Notes: generated by a model not told the origin, from the sequence alone. A stretch of DNA of 17,079 bases from JAFGTP01 sp964472715 (GCA_964472715.1 CAYYMT010000082.1:1-17079), one strand, 5' to 3'; positions 1 to 9,928 are shown, counted from the stretch's first letter. Numbers and translations: made by a program.

Positions 1-2
1 TC

Positions 3-68
3 GAAGCAATCGGCCGAAAAAGTCATGAAAATCTGCAAATTCGCAGTTGGAATGAATATCAGGACTGA
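3..68 (+). CDS. C-terminal tail of an unidentified plus-strand gene (partial, low confidence)
   Basis: Frame 3 is open from the window edge and reads as 21 codons ending in TGA at 66-68, with the tail IRSWNEYQD. The stop lies only 10 bases before a strong hairpin terminator, and the other two plus frames are less likely: one stops after eight codons and the other runs through the terminator into the opposite gene. That placement is what one expects for the end of a real gene convergent with the minus-strand operon. The tail is polar and too short to assign to a family. It could be chance; the call rests on position alone. Confidence 0.3.
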   Translation, partial: EAIGRKSHENLQIRSWNEYQD

Positions 69-78
69 TAGAATACAA

Positions 79-117
79 AATAAACGCTTCAAAGATTATC
101 ACTATGAAGCGTTTATT
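79..117. terminator. Bidirectional rho-independent terminator between convergent genes
   Basis: A perfect 13-bp inverted repeat (79-91 with 105-117) encloses a 13-nt loop. The stem is AT-rich at its base, so both strands give a hairpin with a U-rich exit: TTTATTCTTTT on plus, and TTTATTTTGTATT on minus. It lies 17 bp beyond the stop of the PorV-like gene (134-136) and 10 bp beyond the putative stop at 66-68. It therefore probably ends both the three-gene minus operon and the gene entering from the left. Confidence 0.8.
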
Positions 118-133
118 CTTTTAATAGTTGAGG

Positions 134-1135
134 TTATAATTTCACACAAAATGAGATACGAAAACTATTGTGTTTCTCCCATTGGGTTTGCACCTGGTAA
201 GCAATATCAAGATTGATCATTTTATCTTTTAAAACAATAAATTCCAGCCCGGTGCCAAAACTAAAAATCTCATTATTGCCGGTATACAATTCACGGGAAT
301 ACCCGCCCCTCAACACCAGGTAATCTCCGATCATTTTTTTCAGCAGAGGCAACTCCATACCGGTGCTGATATAATCTTCCACATCGTCATAGAGAGAAAC
401 ATTCCAGTCCAGCACGGCCAGAATATCATCAGTGATATATTTAGCATATCCCAGTACCAATTCAGCGGGCAGACTTTCGTCATATTCGCCTTTGGCAGTT
501 TTTACTTCATTCTTACTGTCCCAGGCGATATTATTGATGGCATTACGAAAGATGAGACCGATACGGTCAGACTCGGTGACACGCCAATTCAAAGCGAAGT
601 CCAGCCCATAGCCATTGGAATTGCCGGTCACCTGATGTTCCCCCATTTCATCGATGTAACTGCCGTCATCATTATTCCCGAAATTGGAACTGAAGTACTT
701 GATTCCCAGGCCGAAACTGAGATTTGAAGAAAATTGCAGTTTGTTTAGTCCGGGAATCATGTTTCCTGTGACAGCCGCAACTGTGTAAATACTGGTTTCC
801 GACATAATATCATCGCCGGAACTAACCACCATTTGTCCGACAGCAAAACCTTTATTAAAATTATATACATAGGCAAACTGATTATAATTAATAATATTCC
901 AGAGTTTGACATTGGAAAAAGCCAGTGACAATTTATCTTTTTGCCAATTGATACCAGCCGGATTCCAGGAGGTGGCGTAAGCATTTTCCGCTGCTGCTGT
1001 GTAGGCTCCTCCCATACCCATAGCCCGGGCGCCGAAACCAATATCAACAAATGCCGCTTGGACACCGCTCAAATCCCCGGCAACCATAGAACCGGCAGCC
1101 ATCAAAATTAGACCAATAATAATTAATACTCGCAT
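134..1135 (-). CDS. PorV/PorQ-like outer-membrane beta-barrel protein
   Basis: Predicted outer-membrane barrel of the PorV/PorQ (FadL-like) type. PorV in type IX secretion systems binds the C-terminal signal of cargo proteins. Seen: a signal peptide (MRVLIIIGLILMAAGSMVAG) followed by the family hallmark near the mature N-terminus, FGARAMGMGGAYTAAAENAY followed by TSWNPAG, then alternating polar and aromatic strands typical of a barrel; length about 333 residues is usual. The start at 1135 is preferred because it follows GAGG at 5-nt spacing and gives a normal signal peptide. An in-frame ATG at 1171 also has a good site (AGGTGA) and would add 12 polar residues ahead of the signal peptide. It is the last gene of the giant-protein operon, 13 bp (or 49 bp) after the giant's stop. 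A role in exporting or anchoring that giant is inferred; a general PorV-like paralogue is the alternative. Confidence 0.85.
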   Translation of the reverse strand: MRVLIIIGLILMAAGSMVAGDLSGVQAAFVDIGFGARAMGMGGAYTAAAENAYATSWNPAGINWQKDKLSLAFSNVKLWNIINYNQFAYVYNFNKGFAVGQMVVSSGDDIMSETSIYTVAAVTGNMIPGLNKLQFSSNLSFGLGIKYFSSNFGNNDDGSYIDEMGEHQVTGNSNGYGLDFALNWRVTESDRIGLIFRNAINNIAWDSKNEVKTAKGEYDESLPAELVLGYAKYITDDILAVLDWNVSLYDDVEDYISTGMELPLLKKMIGDYLVLRGGYSRELYTGNNEIFSFGTGLEFIVLKDKMINLDIAYQVQTQWEKHNSFRISFCVKL

Positions 1136-1184
1136 TTTATCCTCGTGTCTGTTTTTAGTATTTTCAATCATTGTATCACCTGCC

Positions 1185-4100
1185 TTATTTAATCAGCACT
1201 ATGGGTTTTAAATATTCTTTTTTATTCGAAGCGTCCTGAACAATCATATGCAGCAGATAGCGTCCGTTTCTCGCCATTTTTTGATCATCGGTGAAACCAT
1301 CCCAGTAGAGCGTGTTGGTTTCACCGCCCGCAAAATCACCTTTTAAAAGCGCCTGCTTATCAGCGATCGTTCGGACCAATTGTCCTTTTATATTATAGAC
1401 CTTCGCAGTGACTGAGACATAGCGGCTTTTGTCGGAAGTGAGGGTAAACATAATCTGCAATCCCGTATTATTACCGACAACATCATAGGGTGTAAAGGGA
1501 TTAGGCGCTAAACGAATGTCCCGCATTCCCAATGGCTGTGAAGCGGCCACAACACCATACTCATGCCAGTCGGGAATTTCACCCAGTGTAAGATTCTTTT
1601 GCGACATTGCTTTCGCTAAATCCTCTTCACCGATAATTACCCAGGCCAGATCATTGTTATTCCAGAAAGCAATTTTACCGGTTTCTGTTTCCAACTGAAA
1701 ACTGAGCCCCGGCATCTGATTGAATGCACTGGCCGATTTATCACTGTTTATTTTATATATTTTACTTTCCAGCTGGTCTTCAATCCCTTTGTCCTTGATG
1801 GCAGGGATTTGTTCAATTTTCGATAGAAAAATCTTAGCAGTGCCCTGCCCTTTCAGCATGTTCGCCGGTAAATTTAATTGACATTCATCACCACTGGTAA
1901 TGACGCTACTTCCGGCTCCGGGTATAATTTCCTGATAAACAGATGTGTTTTTCGTCATAGTTATGGTTGTATCATTATTTCTGTCCGTCGCTGATACAAC
2001 AATGTCAATATTACCAATAAAGAGTGAATCAGGATAATATCGTAAACCGCCATCCTCTTTTACCAAAATTCCTTTTACTGAGTCGATAGGTTCCCAGTCA
2101 ATCGGCATGGTCATTTTCAAGCCGCTGTCACTGATCGCACTGACGTTAAAGAAGGCCGACATTCGATTCGATAATTCCTCCGGGCCACTGATATTCAGTT
2201 TGCTGAGCTTCATTTGTTTTACTTCTATTGATGTAGTGATATTCATATAAACATTATCCAAATTGACCAATGCCTTAATCTCACCTTTTTGTTCTGTTCC
2301 CGACGCTTTGAACATTATTTTTGTTTTCTGATCCTCTAGCGGCACTAAAGTTCCTAACTCATTGCTGGATAGCGACCATTCCACATCACCTCTTTCTTCC
2401 AGTTCGGGATTCAGAATATTTCCCGCGTCGTCTTTAATCGTCAACTCAAACATTGTACAATCATTTACGGCAAATCGCGGCGTAACCGGGGACAATGCTG
2501 AATACCGGGCTGCAATTACACCTTCCGAAGAAAATTCTAAGATGAATGGGTTATCGGCATTATTATAATAAATACCGTCCTTCTTTGAAACTTTGACATA
2601 AAATATGGTCGGGGTGCTAAATTCACCTTCAATATTAGCAACTTCTCCATTGGGTATTTCATTACTCCCCGATGTCCATACTGATCCACTATTCCCTTGC
2701 TCATCATCATAAAAAACCTGAATATGACCAAACTCAGGGCTCACCTGAAAAATGACTTTCACCGGTTCACCGACACTAAAGGTTTTTATTTGAGAATTAT
2801 CGAATTTTATTGCCATATCCATTGTTATTGCTGTATCCGCCAAATTGCTTAATGTAATATCAAAAGGTAAGGGGTTGATATAATGCACAGTACCCACAGG
2901 ACTTTTATTGATATCGACCGTAATAGGAGTTTGCGTGTGAAAAACGGAGTCGGTTTGTACCTTACCGGTTTCATCAGACATAAATGTGCCGGAGTATCCA
3001 TCGCTTGATATTTTAACACGCGTATCAGCCAGAGGATCACTACCATTTTCTGTTATAAACATCGTGATACTGCTGAGGATGTAATCAAATTGATAATTGA
3101 ATTCAAAACTTTCACCGCTTTCCGGTTCTATAATATCACTCACCGTAGAAAACACCTCGTCTCCATACCCGGCGGTTACTTTTAATCTGTAATTTCCGCT
3201 CGCAATATTATTGATATTATATTTTCCGGATTGATTGGTAATAACAGAATCTATGAGGCTGTTATTGTCGGTAGGCAGTAAATAAAGTTTTGCAAAGGAA
3301 AGATCATGAATTTCCTCACTATCCAGAATCGTTATCTGCCCTGAAATATTAGCCTGGTTTGGATTATAGCGAAAGTATAAGGGTGCTAATGCCGTATCCT
3401 GCCCGATAGAGATGTGGATATTGTCGATTAGTTTTGTAAAAAGAATAGTATCACTATCTTCTATGAACTGACTTTCAATAAAGAGTTTATATGTTCCGGG
3501 ATCTATATTTTCAATTTTGTAGCTAGATTCATTTTCTAATATCGTTTTCCCTTTTAAAGTCATATTCTTTGAAAATAAACTAATTTCACTTTTTTGTAAT
3601 GAAACCGAGTCAACATCCGCATTTTCTAATATTAAAAAGATTTCACCTTCCAATGATGCTGGATTCTGTTTGATATATATGTCTCTCTGAATGTTATTAA
3701 TTGAATTAGATAATACAATATCAGCATATTCCGGTTTATAATTCATTTTTGTTACCACCATTTTAAATTCTCCGGATCGGCCTGTTATTGCTGCATACTC
3801 TCCACTTTCATTGGAATAAGTAGTAATTGTTGTATCTGAATTATAAACTTCAATTTTGGAATTTTCAATTGGTGAATTATCAAAATTTAATACCCTGCCA
3901 AAAACTAAAAATTCTTTTGCCTCTAATTCAAAATCAATTGTTGCCGGTGACGTAATTCCATTGGTCAGAGTAACTACTTTTGGACCGACATTGTTATATG
4001 CGGAATGGGTTGCACTGATTGTATAATCACCATCATTCACATTTTCAAATAAATAACTACCACTTGTACTTGATTTTGCAGTATCGACAGCAGTTCCATT

Positions 4101-7100
4101 TTTAAGCAAAACAATTGAAGCTTCATTAATGCCATAATTTGTTTTCTCATCTAATACTGTACCGGAGATTGAACTTTTAGAAAAAGATAATGTAAAGGGT
4201 TCTAAATTTACTTGCGTTCCAGTTTTAACATCCAGTGTTCGGCTGTTTTCGTTAACGTTAAATCCTTCTAATTGAGCTGATATTAAATATGCACCTCTTC
4301 TTAAACCTTTTATAGCATATTCACCATACCCGTTTGTGGTTCCCCTTAAAACATTACCGGTATTTAAATTCTCTAAAATAATATTTACACCTGCTTTACC
4401 AACGTTATTATAGGTCACTATTCCTTCCACTACTCCGGAAACCTGCAATTCAAGAACTTCAAATATTGAAGTGTCCGATGATATATTTACTGGCTTAATT
4501 AATGATACCAGGCTTTTATCTTCACTGTTCGCCCACATGTTATAGTATCCCGATAAACCTTCCAGTTTAAAAGCTCCCAGATCATTACAAACAGCCGACA
4601 AAGTATATCCATTCAGGTTTCGGGCAAAGACTTTTGCATTTGCCTGAAAAACTGAATTATATTTTACAGTCCCAACAATAGCATTGCCTACCATATCTAA
4701 AGTTTTAACTATTTCATTTGTACTTTGATTAAATTCTACGATACTTGTATCAGCAAGAAAGCCTGTTTTTTCAAATACTATTTTATATTCTTTGCCATAC
4801 ACTAAATTTGAAAACTCAAAAGCTCCGGAATTACTTGTCGTATCATGACCAATTATTTGATTGTCTTCGACAATTGCGATTTGAACATTTTCAAGAGCAA
4901 CTATATCATCTGTTTCTGTATAAACATATCCTGCAAGCGTATTTTCTAAAGGAACTAATTCCACATTCTCGACAAGATTTTGAAAATCTGTTAAATTCAA
5001 ACTGGTATTAATTTTTTCATACCCAGGTTTCGAATAACTCAGACTATAATTGCCTCCATATAAACTTTGAAATTCATATTTACCGTCATGCTTTGTAATA
5101 TAATCAGTATCTTCTTCGCCTTTTAAGTTTATTTCAACATTTTCCAGTTCAACGCCTGTTTCAGAATCGATTACAATGCCACTAACAGAAGAACTATGTA
5201 TGCCAATAACCAGATCGTGGTTTACATCTGTATCTGCAATATCCAGTATTTGAATATCATTTTCATAATCTTTATCATCAAACTTAGTACTAATTGATGT
5301 TTTTGTATAAGTAATAACAGTATCTGTGAAACTAAACTCTCCGTTTAGATTGGTTTTTGTAGTTATACTTTGTTGATCATTAACCAAATAAATATTACTA
5401 TTTGCGATTCTGTTATTATTACTATCATTCAATACTCCGGTTACAGATACAGGTGCAGCATATTCTAATTCTATATCTCTTGTCTCAGTTTCTCTTTCAT
5501 TCAGTTCAAAAGTAATATTATCGGTTTTATAAGAATTTTTATTTATTGTTAATGAATATGTCCCGGCAGTCAGATAGTTAAAATTGTATTCTCCGGAAAC
5601 ACCACTTGAAGTTGACCAACTCTTTCCGGTGGTAATATTTTCAGCAGTGATGGCGGCACCTACAACCGGTTTACTGGTGCCAAATTCTGTTATTAAACCT
5701 GTTATTTTTCCATCATTAATTTGAATCGTTAATGTTCCAACATTTAAATCATTTTCTTCAATATAAACAGAATTTTTTATATCTTCCCATCCTTGCTGAT
5801 TACTTTTTGTAGATAATTCATAACTGGTATATGGCGCTAAATTTGATATTTTGAAACTGCCATCACTTTCTGTCCTGGATTGTCCTCTGGCAATGTTGGA
5901 ATTGATAATTACTAAAATATCACTTAATGAATTACCACTTTGATCTACTATTTTACCTGAAACTACCTGATTATTTGATAAAAGCATTAAATCATCAATA
6001 GTTTTATCTTTGGCGTCTAAATAAACAGAATCAATCTCAACATCCTTGTAACCGGATTTTACTACAGAGATGCCATAAGAATTCTCTTGAACCAGACCAT
6101 CAATCCTAAAACTACCATCAGCTCCGCTTCGGCCGCTTCCGGTAAAACCAGCCGGACTCATAAGTGTAATTTCAGCATCTTTTAAACCAATTATATTTCC
6201 ATTTTCTGAAGTGATGACCTTTCCTGACAGACTTGCATCAGACGCAATCATATCAAATTCAATTGATTTTTCATAATTAGATTCAAAATTTATAATTTTA
6301 GTTTCTGCAAAATAATTACGTTTACTGGCAGAAATTTTATAATAGTTATCAACAACTAGCCCCAGAATTACAGTTTCACCTAAATTATTCGTAACCCCTG
6401 TGAAGTTTCTTCCTGATGCCTGGTCTTCTACATTTACCGTGACATCTTCCAAAGCCGTCCCGTCACTAAATACTGAAACATTTAAAATTCCGCCATTAGC
6501 AACCATTTTGATATCTTTTGTAATGGTAGCACCAAAAGGTATTGAAACTTCTGTTAGTTCAAATTTTTCATATCCATCTTTTTCAGTGATAATTGTATAA
6601 TTGCCAGGTAAAAGACCTGTTATTCTGAAATTACCCTCTGAATCTGTTTTATTCGTGCTACCTCCTCCTAAATTTCTATTTGCTGTTACAGTAACATTTT
6701 CTATTTCAGTATTATTGTTGTCAACTATTTTTCCCGTTAGACCAGAGAAATTTTCTTTAATTATAAAATTAACCGTGTCTTGTTGATTTGGAAGTACGGC
6801 AATGGTACTATCAGCAGATTCGTATCCTAACTTTTCTATTTCCATGATATAATCACCATAATCAAGATCAATGGAATATTTACCATTTATATCACTGGTG
6901 GTACTATAACTATTTTCGTCATTGTATATAGAAATTTTTGCTTCCTTAATATTTTTACTATTTTGATCAAATATTTTACCGACTATTCGTGAGGTTAAAT
7001 TTTCCAATACAAGTGTATAATTATTATCACTCCCCGGCATCAACTCATCGGTCATAACCGTCGCTGTTCCGGAGCCTGATTTTTGGGCCATTATTTCATA

Positions 7101-9899
7101 GGCATGCCCGGGTGTCACATTGATATTTAATTGTCCGGATGCATTGGTTACGGTACTGTAGATATTGGTCGGATCGCTCTGGTCGGTGATTGTAATGGAG
7201 ACCGCTCTCAGATTCACATCATTTTCACTCTTGGCAACACCGGTAATTGTGGCAATGTTTTCAATCAGAGAGATGTTCTTATTTTGATAATTCTGTCCAG
7301 CCAGTACATTAAGCGTCAGTGAATCCTGGCATATAAAATTAGATTTATCCGCCCAAATTGTATAATTACCGGGCAGCAAATTCAGTTCAAAACCACCGTT
7401 GGCATCAGATTTATCTTCGGAAATACTGACTTTATTCCCACTGTCAAGCCGTTTATATCCTTTGATTGCTGCATTTACAACATTAGTCCCTGCATACTGT
7501 ACTTTGCCAGACACAACACTGGCATTCGGCGCCATAGAAAAATTGATATTATCCACCGTTTGTCCGGCACCAACGGATACAGTTTTTGTTTCGCCACTGG
7601 AATATCCGGTTTTACTGGCGTTGACTTCATAGGTACCGGGAGATACTGACAAAGAATAGCGACCCAAATCATTAGTTATCACCTCATCAGCCCCATTGGA
7701 AACGGTAACATTTTTTAATCCGGTATTTCCATCGGAAATTTTTCCTTCAATAAAACTTTCATTTGGCGTCAACATAAAATCAAAACCGTCAAGAGTTTCC
7801 CCCACAGAGAGATTTAAAACATGGCTGTTTTGTGAAGTGTAATTCGACAAGGAAGCCGTTAAATTATAATCACCCGACGGCAAGTTGATTGAATAATTCC
7901 CATAACTGTCGGTTGTGGTCTGTACCGGAGAACCCGAAGGAGGCGTTGCAGTAATTGTCACATCTTCCAGGCCAACAGAACTATTATTGGCATTTCCGGA
8001 GACAATATTTGCTCTTGGCGTAAGCACAATATCATTAAGGGTAATTAAATCCGATGATGAAGATGAAATTTCCATTACAGGGTCCGGTGGCGAAGTATAT
8101 CCACTTTTCTCAGTATGGATTGTCCAGGTTCCAAAACTGATCCCTTTGAAAGTAAAATTTCCACTGGCATTGGTTATTTTCTGTATCGATACATTACCGC
8201 TTTTTGCAGTTACATCCACACTTTTTAACGGAGCTCCGGAAGTGTTAATCACTGCTCCGGTTAAGTCTTTTTCATTTTTTACCAACTTGAGATTGTCTAA
8301 TTGAAGATTTGCTCCTCCTGTAATATTTTTTCCCAGGGGATTACCTGCTGTGTAGCCTTCTTTTGAGGCCGAAATTGTCCAGTATCCCGGCGTCACGTAT
8401 AGGGAATAACTTCCGGCATTAGCGGTTGCGGTACGCTCTTCGCCATCCTCATTGACTGCTTTTACTTTCGCATTACTGACAAAAACACCTTTCCCGTCAA
8501 CAACATTTCCATAGATCGAAGCAGGCGAAGAATCAAGGTATAAGTCAACTCTTTTGGTTGTATTTTGGACAACATCAACAGTATCTTTTAATGTTTCATA
8601 CCCTTCTTTATCAGCAGTCAGCACATAGGAACCGACAGGCAATGTTTTAGTAATTTGCCCATTACTTCCCAGCAACAGCGGTGCTTCTTCACTGGTACCA
8701 TCGATCGGATCTATTTCTACAGTTGCATAGGATAATGTGACATTATCATTGTTTCTGACAAAAATATTAAGTGTACCATCGACGATACGATAGGAAAATT
8801 CAAAGACTTCACTGACAGCACTGTTATCATCATCATTGGTAGCAATAATTTTCCAGGTGTAATTGGCATTAACCAGGACATTCCTGGCCGAAAAATCAAT
8901 GAATGTATTGGTTGTTGTTTTATTAAAAACTGTATATTTGACTTCACTGCCGTCTTCCATCCTGATCTCAGATAAAAATATTTCATAGACCATGGCATTT
9001 TCAACTTCGCTCCATTCAAAGGTAATATTTTCATCGCCATTTATAAAAGTTGTATCATTTATCTCGGTGTTTGCCGGGCTAATAAGGGTCGGCGGATCCA
9101 TCGGCGTATCAGTTTCAAAGGTAAACTCCTGGGGTTGGGTCACAACGTCTGATGAATATGCAATTGCATTGCCATAATTATTGACCACGATCCAGTTATA
9201 TTGAATACCAGACACAATCGGAGGCGGTGAGAGTTTTGAGTATCCCGACGGATCAGGTGCGCCGTATTCTATCGAAGTATTCGGCGTAATCGCCTGCCAG
9301 ATGGCCTGCGCCCCGGTGACCTGCAAATTGCCCTGGGCATCCTCTTCGATGACGAATGGATTGTCTGATACAACAATATGATAATAGGGCACACCGGTAT
9401 TGGGTTGCCAGTTAAAAGTTGGCACCGGGTCGGTGATTGCCCCGACCGGCTGCACCATTTGAACCCCTCTTTCAGATTCTATAATCAACCGAAATTCTGC
9501 GGACACTATATCTTTTGAAGAATTTGCTACCACACAGTAATAACTGCCGACGCCTAATCCCAATTGAGATGGTGTCTTATTTATGGAACCGGTTCCGGAT
9601 ACATTCAGATTGCTGTAATTTGATAAATTCCTGCCACCCGGAGATTCCGAATAATAAAGATTACATGTTTCACCGGTTGGCTGCCAACTGATCGTCAGGG
9701 TTTCATAACTTTTATAAAAATCCAGTGGAATTGCCGTCAAAACCAGATCATTCCCAAGGTTATTCTGATTATCCAACACATCAGTATTTATTTTTCCTAA
9801 TCCCGTAAAATTTAAGGTTTCAGCATACGCACGGGTAGTAATCACGCTTAATAAGAGTATAATTATCAGATATTTCGTCCGTTTTTTAATAAAATTCAT
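1185..9899 (-). CDS. Giant secreted carboxypeptidase-regulatory-like repeat protein with FlgD-like C-terminal domain
   Basis: A 2904-residue protein. Order: signal peptide (1-26, cleavage likely after AYA); three Ig/fibronectin-III-like domains (about 60-140, 148-260 and 266-373); about 23 tandem beta-sandwich domains of the CarboxypepD_reg (PF13620) type (376-2362), with the recurring pattern xxSGxVxDxxGxxLxxVxV, then S/T-DxxGxFxIxxLxPGxYxLxxxKxGY; less regular Ig-like domains (about 2370-2650); a mixed linker; and a FlgD-Ig-like C-terminal domain (2798-2900) with APNPFTP, VYNIKGQLVRT and YWDGFTDDQ. Such C-terminal domains are common on secreted proteins of FCB bacteria. No catalytic domain is visible, so an adhesin, stalk or matrix role is likely (inference). 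ATG at 9899 follows GGAG at a suitable distance. It sits between two outer-membrane protein genes in one operon, 29 bp after the first. GC content varies strongly along the gene (see findings). I see no frameshift. Confidence 0.95.
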   Translation of the reverse strand: MNFIKKRTKYLIIILLLSVITTRAYAETLNFTGLGKINTDVLDNQNNLGNDLVLTAIPLDFYKSYETLTISWQPTGETCNLYYSESPGGRNLSNYSNLNVSGTGSINKTPSQLGLGVGSYYCVVANSSKDIVSAEFRLIIESERGVQMVQPVGAITDPVPTFNWQPNTGVPYYHIVVSDNPFVIEEDAQGNLQVTGAQAIWQAITPNTSIEYGAPDPSGYSKLSPPPIVSGIQYNWIVVNNYGNAIAYSSDVVTQPQEFTFETDTPMDPPTLISPANTEINDTTFINGDENITFEWSEVENAMVYEIFLSEIRMEDGSEVKYTVFNKTTTNTFIDFSARNVLVNANYTWKIIATNDDDNSAVSEVFEFSYRIVDGTLNIFVRNNDNVTLSYATVEIDPIDGTSEEAPLLLGSNGQITKTLPVGSYVLTADKEGYETLKDTVDVVQNTTKRVDLYLDSSPASIYGNVVDGKGVFVSNAKVKAVNEDGEERTATANAGSYSLYVTPGYWTISASKEGYTAGNPLGKNITGGANLQLDNLKLVKNEKDLTGAVINTSGAPLKSVDVTAKSGNVSIQKITNASGNFTFKGISFGTWTIHTEKSGYTSPPDPVMEISSSSSDLITLNDIVLTPRANIVSGNANNSSVGLEDVTITATPPSGSPVQTTTDSYGNYSINLPSGDYNLTASLSNYTSQNSHVLNLSVGETLDGFDFMLTPNESFIEGKISDGNTGLKNVTVSNGADEVITNDLGRYSLSVSPGTYEVNASKTGYSSGETKTVSVGAGQTVDNINFSMAPNASVVSGKVQYAGTNVVNAAIKGYKRLDSGNKVSISEDKSDANGGFELNLLPGNYTIWADKSNFICQDSLTLNVLAGQNYQNKNISLIENIATITGVAKSENDVNLRAVSITITDQSDPTNIYSTVTNASGQLNINVTPGHAYEIMAQKSGSGTATVMTDELMPGSDNNYTLVLENLTSRIVGKIFDQNSKNIKEAKISIYNDENSYSTTSDINGKYSIDLDYGDYIMEIEKLGYESADSTIAVLPNQQDTVNFIIKENFSGLTGKIVDNNNTEIENVTVTANRNLGGGSTNKTDSEGNFRITGLLPGNYTIITEKDGYEKFELTEVSIPFGATITKDIKMVANGGILNVSVFSDGTALEDVTVNVEDQASGRNFTGVTNNLGETVILGLVVDNYYKISASKRNYFAETKIINFESNYEKSIEFDMIASDASLSGKVITSENGNIIGLKDAEITLMSPAGFTGSGRSGADGSFRIDGLVQENSYGISVVKSGYKDVEIDSVYLDAKDKTIDDLMLLSNNQVVSGKIVDQSGNSLSDILVIINSNIARGQSRTESDGSFKISNLAPYTSYELSTKSNQQGWEDIKNSVYIEENDLNVGTLTIQINDGKITGLITEFGTSKPVVGAAITAENITTGKSWSTSSGVSGEYNFNYLTAGTYSLTINKNSYKTDNITFELNERETETRDIELEYAAPVSVTGVLNDSNNNRIANSNIYLVNDQQSITTKTNLNGEFSFTDTVITYTKTSISTKFDDKDYENDIQILDIADTDVNHDLVIGIHSSSVSGIVIDSETGVELENVEINLKGEEDTDYITKHDGKYEFQSLYGGNYSLSYSKPGYEKINTSLNLTDFQNLVENVELVPLENTLAGYVYTETDDIVALENVQIAIVEDNQIIGHDTTSNSGAFEFSNLVYGKEYKIVFEKTGFLADTSIVEFNQSTNEIVKTLDMVGNAIVGTVKYNSVFQANAKVFARNLNGYTLSAVCNDLGAFKLEGLSGYYNMWANSEDKSLVSLIKPVNISSDTSIFEVLELQVSGVVEGIVTYNNVGKAGVNIILENLNTGNVLRGTTNGYGEYAIKGLRRGAYLISAQLEGFNVNENSRTLDVKTGTQVNLEPFTLSFSKSSISGTVLDEKTNYGINEASIVLLKNGTAVDTAKSSTSGSYLFENVNDGDYTISATHSAYNNVGPKVVTLTNGITSPATIDFELEAKEFLVFGRVLNFDNSPIENSKIEVYNSDTTITTYSNESGEYAAITGRSGEFKMVVTKMNYKPEYADIVLSNSINNIQRDIYIKQNPASLEGEIFLILENADVDSVSLQKSEISLFSKNMTLKGKTILENESSYKIENIDPGTYKLFIESQFIEDSDTILFTKLIDNIHISIGQDTALAPLYFRYNPNQANISGQITILDSEEIHDLSFAKLYLLPTDNNSLIDSVITNQSGKYNINNIASGNYRLKVTAGYGDEVFSTVSDIIEPESGESFEFNYQFDYILSSITMFITENGSDPLADTRVKISSDGYSGTFMSDETGKVQTDSVFHTQTPITVDINKSPVGTVHYINPLPFDITLSNLADTAITMDMAIKFDNSQIKTFSVGEPVKVIFQVSPEFGHIQVFYDDEQGNSGSVWTSGSNEIPNGEVANIEGEFSTPTIFYVKVSKKDGIYYNNADNPFILEFSSEGVIAARYSALSPVTPRFAVNDCTMFELTIKDDAGNILNPELEERGDVEWSLSSNELGTLVPLEDQKTKIMFKASGTEQKGEIKALVNLDNVYMNITTSIEVKQMKLSKLNISGPEELSNRMSAFFNVSAISDSGLKMTMPIDWEPIDSVKGILVKEDGGLRYYPDSLFIGNIDIVVSATDRNNDTTITMTKNTSVYQEIIPGAGSSVITSGDECQLNLPANMLKGQGTAKIFLSKIEQIPAIKDKGIEDQLESKIYKINSDKSASAFNQMPGLSFQLETETGKIAFWNNNDLAWVIIGEEDLAKAMSQKNLTLGEIPDWHEYGVVAASQPLGMRDIRLAPNPFTPYDVVGNNTGLQIMFTLTSDKSRYVSVTAKVYNIKGQLVRTIADKQALLKGDFAGGETNTLYWDGFTDDQKMARNGRYLLHMIVQDASNKKEYLKPIVLIK
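2814..8774 (-). repeat. Coding tandem array: about 23 diverged repeats of about 83 codons
   Basis: Within the giant protein, residues 376-2362 divide into about 23 units by recurring protein motifs. The first strand (for example SGKIVDQSG, TGKIVDNNN, SGTVLDEKT, SGIVIDSETG) recurs every 76-97 residues, about 250 nt. Approximate unit starts are residues 376, 461, 545, 631, 715, 793, 882, 969, 1052, 1136, 1222, 1311, 1396, 1484, 1570, 1653, 1739, 1822, 1908, 1996, 2080, 2183 and 2276. Units 1, 10 and 23 lack the usual G-x-V start, and unit 21 is longest. No two units look close to identical by eye, so this is an old array rather than a recent expansion. Confidence 0.85.
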
Positions 9900-9928
9900 G
9901 GTTATCTCCGGAATAAATATTATTTGTT

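Noticed and set aside
25..216. Plus-strand open frame at the left edge
   Set aside because: It runs through the hairpin terminator at 79-117 and into the opposite-strand PorV-like gene; the frame ending at 66-68 is a better candidate.
7915..8304. 129-codon plus-strand frame inside the giant gene
   Set aside because: It is antisense to well-formed repeat units and shows no family signature; a shadow of the real gene.
2814..8774. CRISPR array or recent tandem DNA duplication
   Set aside because: The periodicity of about 250 nt is visible only in protein motifs; units are not conserved in DNA and lie in one open frame.
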